DNA of 5,891 nt from Alphaproteobacteria bacterium (lineage in GTDB: Bacteria; Pseudomonadota; Alphaproteobacteria; CAISOG01), in the NCBI GenBank assembly GCA_018883285.1, contig VEQJ01000084.1, positions 1 to 5,891 on the forward strand, written 5' to 3'. The notes beneath the pieces were generated by a model, which worked only from the letters and a program-made list of their open reading frames with translations, had not been told where the DNA came from and searched no databases. This document shows, piece after piece, positions 1 to 5,764 of this stretch. A program made the position numbers and the translations under genes. Position 1 is the stretch's first letter. Every line of letters starts with the position of its first letter.

Positions 1-1059
1 GTCCTATGGTTGATTGCAAAAACCGGTTCACGTGAACTTTTCACGCTAGCAGTGATTACGGCGGCAATTGGTATTGCCTTTGGCGCTGCAGCTCTCTTCA
101 ATGTTTCTTTTGCATTAGGTGCGTTCTTTGCAGGAGTCGTGCTGCGCGAATCCGAACTTAGCAATCGTGCCGCACGTGAATCTCTGCCACTACAAGACGC
201 TTTCTCGGTGCTTTTCTTTGTGTCTGTTGGCATGCTGCTCGATCCTCGTGTGCTAGTGAATAATCCCGGAGGGGTTCTAGCTGTTGTTGGGATTGTTGTT
301 CTAGGAAAGTCGATTGCAGCCGTTGCGCTCGTTTTGTTGTTGCGTTACCCCCTTAATTCAGCGCTTACGGTTGCTGCCAGCCTTGCGCAAATTGGCGAGT
401 TCTCCTTCATCCTCGCGGGGCTTGGTTTGTCCTTGGGTTTGATTCCCAATCTGGCTTTCAGTCTTATCATTGCCGGTGCATTTATTTCTATCGCTCTGAA
501 TCCTTTTGTATTTCGTATGGTTGCACCGCTTCGCCAGTGGCTAATGGCGCGATCACTAGCAGCCAGGACGCTTGACCAGCGGCAAGATCCGATGTCGGCT
601 TTGCCGATGTCCACAGAACGCCGGTTGTTGCAGGGACAGGTGGTTATTGTGGGCTATGGCGCAATCGGTAAGATTGTTGCAGAGGGCTTATCTGCAAAGC
701 AGATTCCTTTTGTGGTAGCAGAACAGAATCGCGAAACGGTTGAGAGTTTGCGTGCCGGCGGTGTAGCCGCCGTCTATGGCGACGCAACGGATCCATCCGT
801 GTTAATCCAGGCGCATATTGCCGAAGCTTCAGCGTTGATTGTGACGTCTAACGATCCTGTCGCTATCCGTAGCATGGTTGATACAGCCAAGACGCTTAAT
901 CCACCCATCAGGATCTTGATCGATGCTGAAGATCCGGCAAGTTATAAAGCGCTGCAAGAGGCTCGTATTGGCGAAGTCTATTTCTCTGATCAATTGGTCT
1001 CAGAAGCTATTGTTAGGGCAATCGAGCGGCTATATGAGGTGTCGAATGCTCACAATTAA
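1..1059 (+). CDS. ybaL: YbaL/KefB-type cation:proton antiporter with TrkA-N domain (3' part)
   Basis: The reading frame is open from base 1 (V-L-W-L-I-A-K-T-G-S-R-E-L-F-T-L), so the gene begins outside the window and the TTG at 10 is not a real start. The first ~540 bases encode hydrophobic helices of the CPA2 Na+/H+ exchanger domain, with motifs I know from E. coli YbaL: TGSRELFTLA, FALGAFFAG, ESLPLQDAFSVLFFVSVGML and SLAQIGEF. After a linker, a Rossmann-type TrkA-N (RCK) domain begins near 637. Its dinucleotide-binding GYGAIG lies at 652-669, and an acidic turn with YGDATDP at 775-795. No TrkA-C domain follows. Known for the family: inner-membrane K+ or Na+/H+ antiport gated by nucleotide binding to the cytoplasmic domain; the true ion here is not shown. 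YbaL is about 558 residues, so roughly the first 200 are missing. It converges on the TerC gene with a 14-base gap and no clear terminator. Confidence 0.93.
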   Translation, partial: VLWLIAKTGSRELFTLAVITAAIGIAFGAAALFNVSFALGAFFAGVVLRESELSNRAARESLPLQDAFSVLFFVSVGMLLDPRVLVNNPGGVLAVVGIVVLGKSIAAVALVLLLRYPLNSALTVAASLAQIGEFSFILAGLGLSLGLIPNLAFSLIIAGAFISIALNPFVFRMVAPLRQWLMARSLAARTLDQRQDPMSALPMSTERRLLQGQVVIVGYGAIGKIVAEGLSAKQIPFVVAEQNRETVESLRAGGVAAVYGDATDPSVLIQAHIAEASALIVTSNDPVAIRSMVDTAKTLNPPIRILIDAEDPASYKALQEARIGEVYFSDQLVSEAIVRAIERLYEVSNAHN

Positions 1060-1073
1060 AGTATGTGTATTGT

Positions 1074-2027
1074 CTAGCGCGTGGGTTTCTTGAGCGATAG
1101 AAAGATTGAAATACCAATAAATGTGGCGACAACTGCTAGTGAAAATCCAACGGGAACTTTATAGATATCAATAAGTAGCATTTTGATTCCGATAAAAACC
1201 AGGACTGCCGAGAGGCCATACTTAAGCAAAGAGAAACGATCAGCCATGTCTGCGATCAAAAAATACATGGCGCGTAGACCGAGTATGGCGAAAACATTGG
1301 ACGTCAAAACAATGAATGGGTCGGTTGTGATTGCAAAAATCGCTGGGATCGAATCAACTGCAAATATGAGGTCTGACAACTCAACAAAAATGAGTGCGAG
1401 AAGTAGTGGGGTGGCATGAGTCACTTGCCGACCATTGATGGGTATTTTCACAATGAATCTTTCCCCATGTAGCCGGTTCGTTAGCTTAAGATGCCGTTGA
1501 ACCCATTTTAGAACGGGGTGGTTCTCTAGATTCGGTTTTTGGTCGGCCAACCACCACATCTTAATCCCTGTAAAGACCAAGAATGCCCCAAATAAATACA
1601 GTAGCCAGTGGAATTGGTTTATTAGCCATGCGCCGCCAAAGATCATCCCGGTGCGCATTGCAATGGCGCCTAATACCCCGTAAATGAGAACCCGACGTTG
1701 CAACTCGAGAGGTATCGCAAAGAAGCTAAATAGCATCAGCCAGACAAAAACATTGTCAACAGCAAGCGACTTTTCAATCAGATAGCCTGTGATAAATGCT
1801 AAGGCTTTTTCATTCGCTAAATCACGGCCAAGTGTTTTATCTAGGTACCACCATAACCCTGCTGCGAAGATGAAGGATAGGGCTACCCAGATTGTTGACC
1901 AAACTGCAGCCTCGCGAACGCTGACACGATGCAAGCGTCCGCCGCCCATGCGAAGATCTAATGCCAGCATAATCATGACCAGTAGTACGAATACTGACCA
2001 CAACCCAGCCTGATCAATGTTGTCCAT
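1074..2027 (-). CDS. alx: TerC/Alx-family integral membrane protein (probable Mn2+ export)
   Basis: The 317-residue product matches E. coli Alx (about 321 residues) almost end to end, so it is complete. There are about nine membrane segments. Both family signatures with membrane-embedded acidic residues are present: EKSLAVDN at residues 85-92 and ELSDLIFAVDS at 216-226, followed by the conserved DPFIVLTSNVFAILGLRAMYF stretch at about 236-256. Known for the family: inner-membrane proteins linked to manganese export, alkaline pH response or tellurite resistance. Manganese export is the likeliest role, by family inference. The ATG at 2027 starts exactly where Alx homologues start, but no Shine-Dalgarno lies before it. 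The start is 8 bases after the stop of the DUF2189 gene on the same strand, so translation may be coupled to it. Because of this spacing there is no room for the yybP-ykoY manganese riboswitch that often precedes such genes. Confidence 0.95.
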   Translation of the reverse strand: MDNIDQAGLWSVFVLLVMIMLALDLRMGGGRLHRVSVREAAVWSTIWVALSFIFAAGLWWYLDKTLGRDLANEKALAFITGYLIEKSLAVDNVFVWLMLFSFFAIPLELQRRVLIYGVLGAIAMRTGMIFGGAWLINQFHWLLYLFGAFLVFTGIKMWWLADQKPNLENHPVLKWVQRHLKLTNRLHGERFIVKIPINGRQVTHATPLLLALIFVELSDLIFAVDSIPAIFAITTDPFIVLTSNVFAILGLRAMYFLIADMADRFSLLKYGLSAVLVFIGIKMLLIDIYKVPVGFSLAVVATFIGISIFLSLKKPTR

Positions 2028-2035
2028 GGGTGAGA

Positions 2036-2497
2036 TTAATTCTGTGGGGTTCGAATCAGGGCTCGGTAAGCATGCCAGGTTGCATGACCGGCGATCGGTG
2101 CTGTGTAAATCAGGCCGATAAAACCGGTCAAGAATCCAACGCTTATGAGCATCACAAGGATTGCAGCCCAGATCGCCATCGCTCTTGGGTTCTTAGCGAC
2201 CACGGCCAGACTTGTTAGTCCTGCCGTCACCGCATCAGTTTTACGGTCATACATCAAGGGTACAGCGACGACACTTATTGCAAAGATGAAAGTCGCAAAG
2301 AGCAGTCCAACCCCAAAATAGACCAAAAGAAATTCGATGTTTTCAAAAGAAACGATGGCACGCGCAAAATCTGCCGTGCTGGGCAGGCCGGAGTTATAGA
2401 AGACGGCAAATATCACGGCAGACGCCCGTGCCCAAATGAGGGCGACAATCGTGCAGACCAAAGCAAAAAGTGCCAGATTTGACATGTTGCCACGCCA
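2036..2497 (-). pseudogene. DUF2189 membrane protein, C-terminal fragment (5' end lost at breakpoint)
   Basis: This fragment is the last ~150 residues of a DUF2189-family protein (usually about 260 residues, function unknown). It holds about four hydrophobic segments, the IWARASAVIFAVFY helix, the FAISVVAVPLMYDRKTDAV stretch that marks the family, and the closing GHATWHAYRAL signature. Family-like sequence runs back to about W-R-G-N at 2497-2486. Upstream of that the open frame continues to 2785, but it is only the antisense of the alanine racemase gene and should not be annotated as protein. About 100 N-terminal residues and the promoter are therefore missing. A residual ATG at 2485 could give a 149-residue product, but no Shine-Dalgarno supports it. 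The gene ends 8 bases before alx, which suggests an original operon. It is marked pseudogene because of the truncation; if the contig is chimeric, the gene may be intact in its source. Confidence 0.82.
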
Positions 2498-2498
2498 A

Positions 2499-3284
2499 CA
2501 GGTCAGTGATTTTGCCGCCCTGTGCCAACAGGCCGCCCCCGATTCCACAACCGCCATCATCCATATCGACACCGGCATGAACCGATTGGGGCTGGCGGTA
2601 CAGGATTTGGCCGCGCTGTGCCAGGGGGCGGACTTTCGCGCCCTGCCAATTGATGGGGTGATGAGCCATTTGGCCTGCGCCGATTTGCCCGACCATCCGA
2701 TGAACGCTAAGCAGCGGGATGGGTTGGCGGCGATTCCGTTGTGGCGTGATCGGCAACACAAATCGCTGGCCAATTCATCGGGCATCTTCCTGGGCGCTGG
2801 GTACCATTTTGATCAGGTGCGCCCCGGCATGGCGCTGTACGGCCTGAACCCCACGCCCGCCGCCGCCAACCCCATGCGGATGGTCGTTACCCTGACCGCG
2901 CCGATATTGCAGGTACGCTCTGTCAAAGTGACGGGGGCGGGGTTGAGCGTTGGCTATCACGCCACCCCCATTCCCGCGGGTGTGACCAGGCTGGCCACCC
3001 TGGGCATCGGTTACGCCGATGGCGTGCCGTGGCGGCCAACCAGCCACAGTGTGTGCTATATCGACGATGTGCCATGCCCGGTGGTCGGGCGGGTATCGAT
3101 GGATCTGACCGTTATCGATGTGTCGGCGGTGCCAGAGTCGCTGTTGGCAACAGCTGGGGAGGCAACCGTGCTGGGCGCCCACTATGACGCTGAGTCGTTG
3201 GCGCGCGATACGGGCACGATTGGCTACAGCGTGTTAACAGGACTTGGCGGACGGTTGCAACGGCATTACAGTGATGATGTTTAA
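2499..3284 (+). pseudogene. alr: alanine racemase, 5'-truncated (PLP-lysine region missing)
   Basis: This is the C-terminal ~260 residues of a fold-type III alanine racemase (normally about 360-380), which makes D-alanine for peptidoglycan. Visible motifs in order are HIDTGMNRLGL at 2562-2594, the phosphate-binding ANSSG near 2769, VRPGMALYG with the arginine that contacts the PLP ring at 2817-2843, IGYADG with the catalytic tyrosine at 3012-3014, and GRVSMD near 3087-3104. The gene ends normally at TAA. The N-terminal part of the barrel, with the K-A-N-A-Y-G-H-G motif carrying the PLP lysine, is absent, so any product should be inactive as a racemase. Homology starts at about Q-V-S-D-F-A-A-L (2499). 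Upstream the frame is antisense to the DUF2189 gene. An in-frame ATG at 2484 could give 266 residues but has no Shine-Dalgarno. The gene lies 22 bases before mlaE on the same strand. Confidence 0.9.
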
Positions 3285-3292
3285 CCGCGCGT

Positions 3293-3297
3293 GAGGT
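3293..3297 (+). promoter_or_regulatory. ribosome binding site of mlaE
   Basis: GAGGT lies 9 bases before the ATG at 3307 and fixes that start. It sits in the 22-base gap after the alr stop codon, so mlaE would be translated from a transcript coming out of alr. Confidence 0.7.
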
Positions 3298-3306
3298 AAC
3301 CCCCAG

Positions 3307-4095
3307 ATGCTGACCAATTCGATTCCCGTTGTTACCGCCCTTGGCCGCGGCGTGCTGATCATCACCCAGGTGATTGGGCGGCTGGTCGCCTTTGTGGGAA
3401 CCAGCCTGCGTCACAGCGTTACGCCGCCGTTTTACGCACAATTGGTTGTTAAGCAAATGCGCGATATCGGCTTTTACTCGCTGCCCGTCGTGGGGCTAAC
3501 CGCGCTGTTCACCGGCATGGTGTTGGCGTTGCAGACCTATTCGGGCTTTTCCCGCTTTTCGGCCGAAAGCTCGGTCGCAACCGTGGTGGTGCTGTCGATG
3601 ACGCGGGAATTGGGGCCGGTGCTGGCGGGGCTGATGGTGGCGGGGCGCGTGGGCGCGGCGATCGCGGCAGAGCTGGGGACGATGCGGGTGACGGAGCAGA
3701 TTGACGCCCTGACCACCCTGTCCACCAACCCCTTTAAGTATCTGATCGCGCCACGGCTGTTGGCGGCGACCATCACCCTGCCGCTGTTGGTGGGGGTGGC
3801 CGATGTTATCGGCATTTTGGGCGGCTATATCATTTCGGTTTACAAACTGAACTTCAACGCCGCCGCCTATTTGCACAACACCGTGCAGTATTTGGAATTT
3901 ATCGATGTATTCTCTGGCCTGGTAAAGGCGGCGGTGTTTGGCTTTATCATCGCCATGATGGGCTGTTACCAGGGATTTCGTTCGCGCGGCGGCGCCGAGG
4001 GGGTGGGGACAGCAACCACCAACGCGGTCGTTACCGCCTCCATCCTGATCCTGTTCGCCAACTATATCGTCACCGAACTGTTTTTTGCGAAATAG
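3307..4095 (+). CDS. mlaE: MlaE-family lipid ABC transporter permease
   Basis: The 262-residue protein has the full length and architecture of MlaE/YrbE permeases: an amphipathic N-terminus, then about five to six membrane helices. The hallmark segment occupies residues 101-135, starting ELGPVLAGLM and ending MRVTEQIDAL. A second conserved loop, GCYQGFRSRGGAEGVG, is at 219-234. Known for the family: the permease dimer of the Mla system, which moves phospholipids between inner and outer membrane in Gram-negative cells together with the ATPase MlaF and the substrate-binding protein MlaD. Neither partner is in the window. The ATG at 3307 has a good ribosome binding site. The short spacing to alr indicates one transcription unit, and alr-mlaE adjacency is, from memory, usual in Alphaproteobacteria. 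Since alr is beheaded, the native promoter is probably lost. The gene converges on cutA with a 23-base gap. Confidence 0.95.
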   Translation: MLTNSIPVVTALGRGVLIITQVIGRLVAFVGTSLRHSVTPPFYAQLVVKQMRDIGFYSLPVVGLTALFTGMVLALQTYSGFSRFSAESSVATVVVLSMTRELGPVLAGLMVAGRVGAAIAAELGTMRVTEQIDALTTLSTNPFKYLIAPRLLAATITLPLLVGVADVIGILGGYIISVYKLNFNAAAYLHNTVQYLEFIDVFSGLVKAAVFGFIIAMMGCYQGFRSRGGAEGVGTATTNAVVTASILILFANYIVTELFFAK

Positions 4096-4118
4096 GGGGC
4101 GATGGCTAGGGAGTTGGT

Positions 4119-4448
4119 CTAAGGTTGGCAGCTGGCCGTTACCCACTCCAAAAACCCAGGCAGGCCGCCGGTGATGGGCAGAAAGACTAGGCAGGGCAGT
4201 TTATAGGGGTGGTGTTTGCGCACCAAATCGGTAATCGCCTGCTGCCGCGCTGCCGTGGTTTTGATCAGCATCACCACCTCAGCCGCGCTTTCGATTTTGC
4301 CATCAAAGCGATAAATGCTGGTCATGGTGGGCAGGATGTTGGCACAGGCAATCAACCCCGCCTGTAACAGCCGAAAGCTTAAATTCTGGGCATCGTGAAC
4401 GCTGGCGGTGGTGATGTAGCCCAAACAGGGCTGATGCGGATCATCCAT
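4119..4448 (-). CDS. cutA: CutA-family divalent cation tolerance protein
   Basis: The 109-residue protein covers the whole CutA1 family (E. coli CutA about 112). Matching motifs are LIACANILP (32-40), SIYRFDGKIE (44-53), EVVMLIKTT (57-65) and KHHPYKLPCLVFLPI (78-92), which form the ferredoxin-like fold that assembles into very stable trimers. Known for the family: copper or divalent metal binding has been reported and a role in metal tolerance proposed, but the cellular function is unsettled. The ATG at 4448 places the first beta strand (LGYITTAS) where homologues have it; no clear Shine-Dalgarno is seen. The start is 17 bases downstream of the stop of the unknown gene on the same strand, so the two probably share a transcript from the promoter near 5140. 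Confidence 0.94.
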   Translation of the reverse strand: MDDPHQPCLGYITTASVHDAQNLSFRLLQAGLIACANILPTMTSIYRFDGKIESAAEVVMLIKTTAARQQAITDLVRKHHPYKLPCLVFLPITGGLPGFLEWVTASCQP

Positions 4449-4465
4449 GGCGATGGCGACAAAAG

Positions 4466-5068
4466 CTATTGGCTGACCACGGCGGCGGGTGCGGCGGCCA
4501 TGGGCTGCTGCAACTGCTCCTCATAATGCACAAAGTTCAGGAATTCGATGACCTTGGTCCGGGTTTCCATTTCCTGACGAAAATCCTGCTGATCGGTGGC
4601 GCGCCGCATAATCACCCGCAAATCCTCTAACCGGCGGGTTTGCACCTGGTGCAGATAGGCACGGTTGATACGGTTCATCGCCTTTAGAATAATCTCAGCC
4701 ATTTCCAAATGTTGGAAATTGTCAAAGTCAAACAACAATTGCCCCGGCACGCTGATCCAGAAACGACAGGCATCATGCACCGCCGCGCCCAACAGTTTTT
4801 GACTTAGGGCAAAAGCTGTGGAATCCTTAGGGTGACGGGATTTAATGTTTTGCAAAAAGCTTTCGGTCATCGCAAATTTTTCCTGCACCGCCAGCTCACC
4901 GCCCAGCAACTCTTGCGATTCGTACAATTGTGCGATATCAATGGGTTGCAGGCCGCGGAAAAGCCGTTCGGCTTCCAGAACACGTTCAAAAGGATTTAGG
5001 CCGTTAAAAAAATCGGTATAGTCGGCTTCAGTCATGGTATGCCTTAAATTCGCCATTTTTTTCATCAT
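4466..5068 (-). CDS. hypothetical protein of 200 residues, unrecognised family
   Basis: I do not recognise this protein. It starts M-M-K-K-M-A-N-L-R-H and is rich in charged and helix-forming residues throughout. There is no signal peptide or convincing membrane segment, only one cysteine, and an Ala/Pro-rich tail (MAAAPAAVVSQ). It looks soluble and all-alpha, with long amphipathic stretches such as residues 125-180. The frame is open from a TTG at 5092, but I chose the ATG at 5068. GAGGA lies at 5081-5077, 8 bases before it, while nothing supports the TTG. A sigma70-like promoter precedes it. Regular codon structure, a good start signal and a close downstream partner (cutA, 17 bases) argue that it is a real gene. 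Parts of it are markedly more AT-rich than mlaE (one 60-base line I counted was 33% G+C), so it may have a different history. PhaR or phasin-like identity was considered, but no signature supports it. Confidence 0.8.
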   Translation of the reverse strand: MMKKMANLRHTMTEADYTDFFNGLNPFERVLEAERLFRGLQPIDIAQLYESQELLGGELAVQEKFAMTESFLQNIKSRHPKDSTAFALSQKLLGAAVHDACRFWISVPGQLLFDFDNFQHLEMAEIILKAMNRINRAYLHQVQTRRLEDLRVIMRRATDQQDFRQEMETRTKVIEFLNFVHYEEQLQQPMAAAPAAVVSQ

Positions 5069-5076
5069 TACAAATT

Positions 5077-5081
5077 TCCTC
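5077..5081 (-). promoter_or_regulatory. ribosome binding site of the 200-residue hypothetical gene
   Basis: GAGGA on the minus strand lies 8 bases before the ATG at 5068. It decides that start over the upstream in-frame TTG at 5092, which would add eight residues. Confidence 0.75.
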
Positions 5082-5126
5082 AATTTTGACAAGGTCTATT
5101 AGGTTTTATCTAAGCCATTTATACAT

Positions 5127-5156
5127 ATCATATCTAGTTTGTGTGTCAACTGTAAA
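5127..5156 (-). promoter_or_regulatory. sigma70-like promoter for the hypothetical gene-cutA pair
   Basis: On the minus strand TTTACA (5156-5151) and TATGAT (5132-5127) each match the consensus at five of six positions with an 18-base spacer. Transcription would start near 5120 and leave a leader of about 50 bases. A perfect TTGACA at 5149-5144 overlaps the spacer, but its best -10 partners are badly spaced (11, 16 or 20 bases). The surrounding 5095-5165 stretch is strongly AT-rich, as expected of a promoter region. Confidence 0.5.
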
Positions 5157-5167
5157 TTTATCTAAAA

Positions 5168-5689
5168 TCAACCACCCTCGTCTAAAGACGAGGGTGTGGG
5201 TATCGGCCTAAAGGCAGGCGCGGCTGACGCCGTCCCACCGTGCAGAACCTCATCCCACACCTTAAATCCTTCTGGTGTATCTTCCTGATCTTCTATGTAT
5301 TTCTTGATCATCTCTTCCGTCACCGCGCCAATCGTACAGCAAAAATAGCCCCGAGACCACAAGTGACTTCCCCAATACCGCTTCTTAAGATCTGGAAACT
5401 CTCGTTGCAATCGATACGAACTTTTCCCTTTTAAATATTGTGCAATCTTTGCTGGTGATAGATGACTGGGCGCACTCACCAATATATGCAGATGATTCGC
5501 CCGCACATTCCCCCGCACCACCGCTATCCCATTCTCACTGCAAATTTGGCGCAGCATCTCCCGCACCCGCAGCCCAACATCACCCACCAAAACTGGGTAC
5601 CCATACTTCGTCTTCCACACCAAGTGGTACTTCAGCTCCAGCACCGTGTGCGCACCGCGACTATATCGGTCTTTTCCTGCTATCCCCAT
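5168..5689 (-). CDS. tnpA: IS200/IS605-family Y1 transposase TnpA
   Basis: The 173-residue product is a single-domain HUH transposase. The family opening ELKYHLVWKTKY is at residues 18-29. The metal-binding His-Leu-His of the HUH motif is at 66-68 within NHLHILVS, and the nucleophilic tyrosine is at 131 in MIKKYIEDQ. It cuts and rejoins single-stranded element ends at the hairpins. All catalytic residues are present, so it may be active. The family is usually 130-155 residues. This copy has a tail of about 20 extra residues (HGGTASAAPAF onwards) that runs through the right-end hairpin, whose DNA encodes the last residues SSLDEGG. The ATG at 5689 is the only sensible start, as an in-frame TAA lies just upstream. 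The G-rich tract touching the ATG is a poor ribosome binding site and the AGGAG at 5711-5707 is too far away, which suggests weak translation. Confidence 0.94.
   Translation of the reverse strand: MGIAGKDRYSRGAHTVLELKYHLVWKTKYGYPVLVGDVGLRVREMLRQICSENGIAVVRGNVRANHLHILVSAPSHLSPAKIAQYLKGKSSYRLQREFPDLKKRYWGSHLWSRGYFCCTIGAVTEEMIKKYIEDQEDTPEGFKVWDEVLHGGTASAAPAFRPIPTPSSLDEGG
5173..5196 (-). repeat. right-end hairpin of the IS200-type element
   Basis: This is a perfect 10-bp stem, CACCCTCGTC (5173-5182) with GACGAGGGTG (5187-5196), and a four-base loop (TAAA on the + strand, TTTA in tnpA sense). It overlaps the last codons of tnpA. Known for the family: TnpA recognises such a hairpin near the right end. 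It has no following T-run in the tnpA sense, so it is a poor intrinsic terminator, although it may still slow transcripts leaving the element. Confidence 0.85.
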
Positions 5690-5709
5690 TCCCCCTTATA
5701 GACCTACTC

Positions 5710-5724
5710 CTAGCTAAAGGCTAG
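5710..5724 (-). repeat. left-end hairpin 1 (tnpA leader)
   Basis: CTAGC (5710-5714) pairs with GCTAG (5720-5724) around a five-base loop. In the tnpA transcript it falls 20 to 35 bases before the start codon and its 3' arm touches the only AGGAG sequence, so it might limit translation. That last point is inference from IS200 biology. Confidence 0.55.
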
Positions 5725-5727
5725 TTC

Positions 5728-5739
5728 CGCCTAAAGGCG
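5728..5739 (-). repeat. left-end hairpin 2 of the IS200-type element
   Basis: CGCC (5728-5731) pairs with GGCG (5736-5739) around the same TAAA/TTTA loop seen in the right-end hairpin. It is a likely TnpA recognition hairpin at the left end. A related shorter GCC-TAAA-GGC lies inside the 3' end of tnpA at 5206-5215. Confidence 0.6.
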
Positions 5740-5764
5740 AAGGTTTATCCCCGACCCCTTGGAA

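Larger units (their letters stand above)
5165..5764 (-). mobile_element. IS200/IS605-family insertion sequence carrying tnpA only
   Basis: This element of roughly 600 bases consists of tnpA and subterminal hairpins at both ends, with no tnpB: the IS200-type layout. Such elements move as single strands by HUH chemistry and have no inverted terminal repeats or target duplication, consistent with what is seen. The left end (high coordinates) is placed where the IS5-family reading frame stops matching, at about 5764. The right end is placed just beyond the strong hairpin at 5173-5196. Both exact ends are estimates, because the cleavage tetranucleotides cannot be fixed without a second copy or an empty site. 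Confidence 0.8.

Noticed and set aside
2028..2120. yybP-ykoY manganese riboswitch before the TerC/Alx gene
   Set aside because: The DUF2189 coding sequence ends only 8 bases before the alx start, leaving no leader in which the riboswitch could fold.
2436..2498. Plus-strand ATG at 2436 as the alr start
   Set aside because: The 21 codons before the racemase homology are antisense to the DUF2189 gene, and no ribosome binding site precedes them.
2498..2785. Minus-strand open frame extending the DUF2189 gene by about 100 residues
   Set aside because: It is the antisense of alr, with alanine racemase motifs clear on the other strand and no DUF2189-like sequence. It is a product of the join, not a real N-terminus.
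4102..4122. Short plus-strand frame M-A-R-E-L-V as an mlaF remnant
   Set aside because: Six codons overlapping the cutA stop, with no Walker motif or ABC transporter similarity; too short to support.
3496..4146. Long minus-strand open frame opposite mlaE
   Set aside because: It is rich in His, Gln and Arg, typical of the shadow of a G+C-rich gene, and mlaE on the plus strand has clear family motifs.
5173..5196. Intrinsic terminator
   Set aside because: The stem is strong, but no T-run follows in the tnpA sense, and its position at the end of tnpA fits an IS200 end hairpin.
5240..5724. Plus-strand open frames opposite tnpA
   Set aside because: Low-complexity Pro/His-rich shadows of the transposase; no start signal or recognisable domain.
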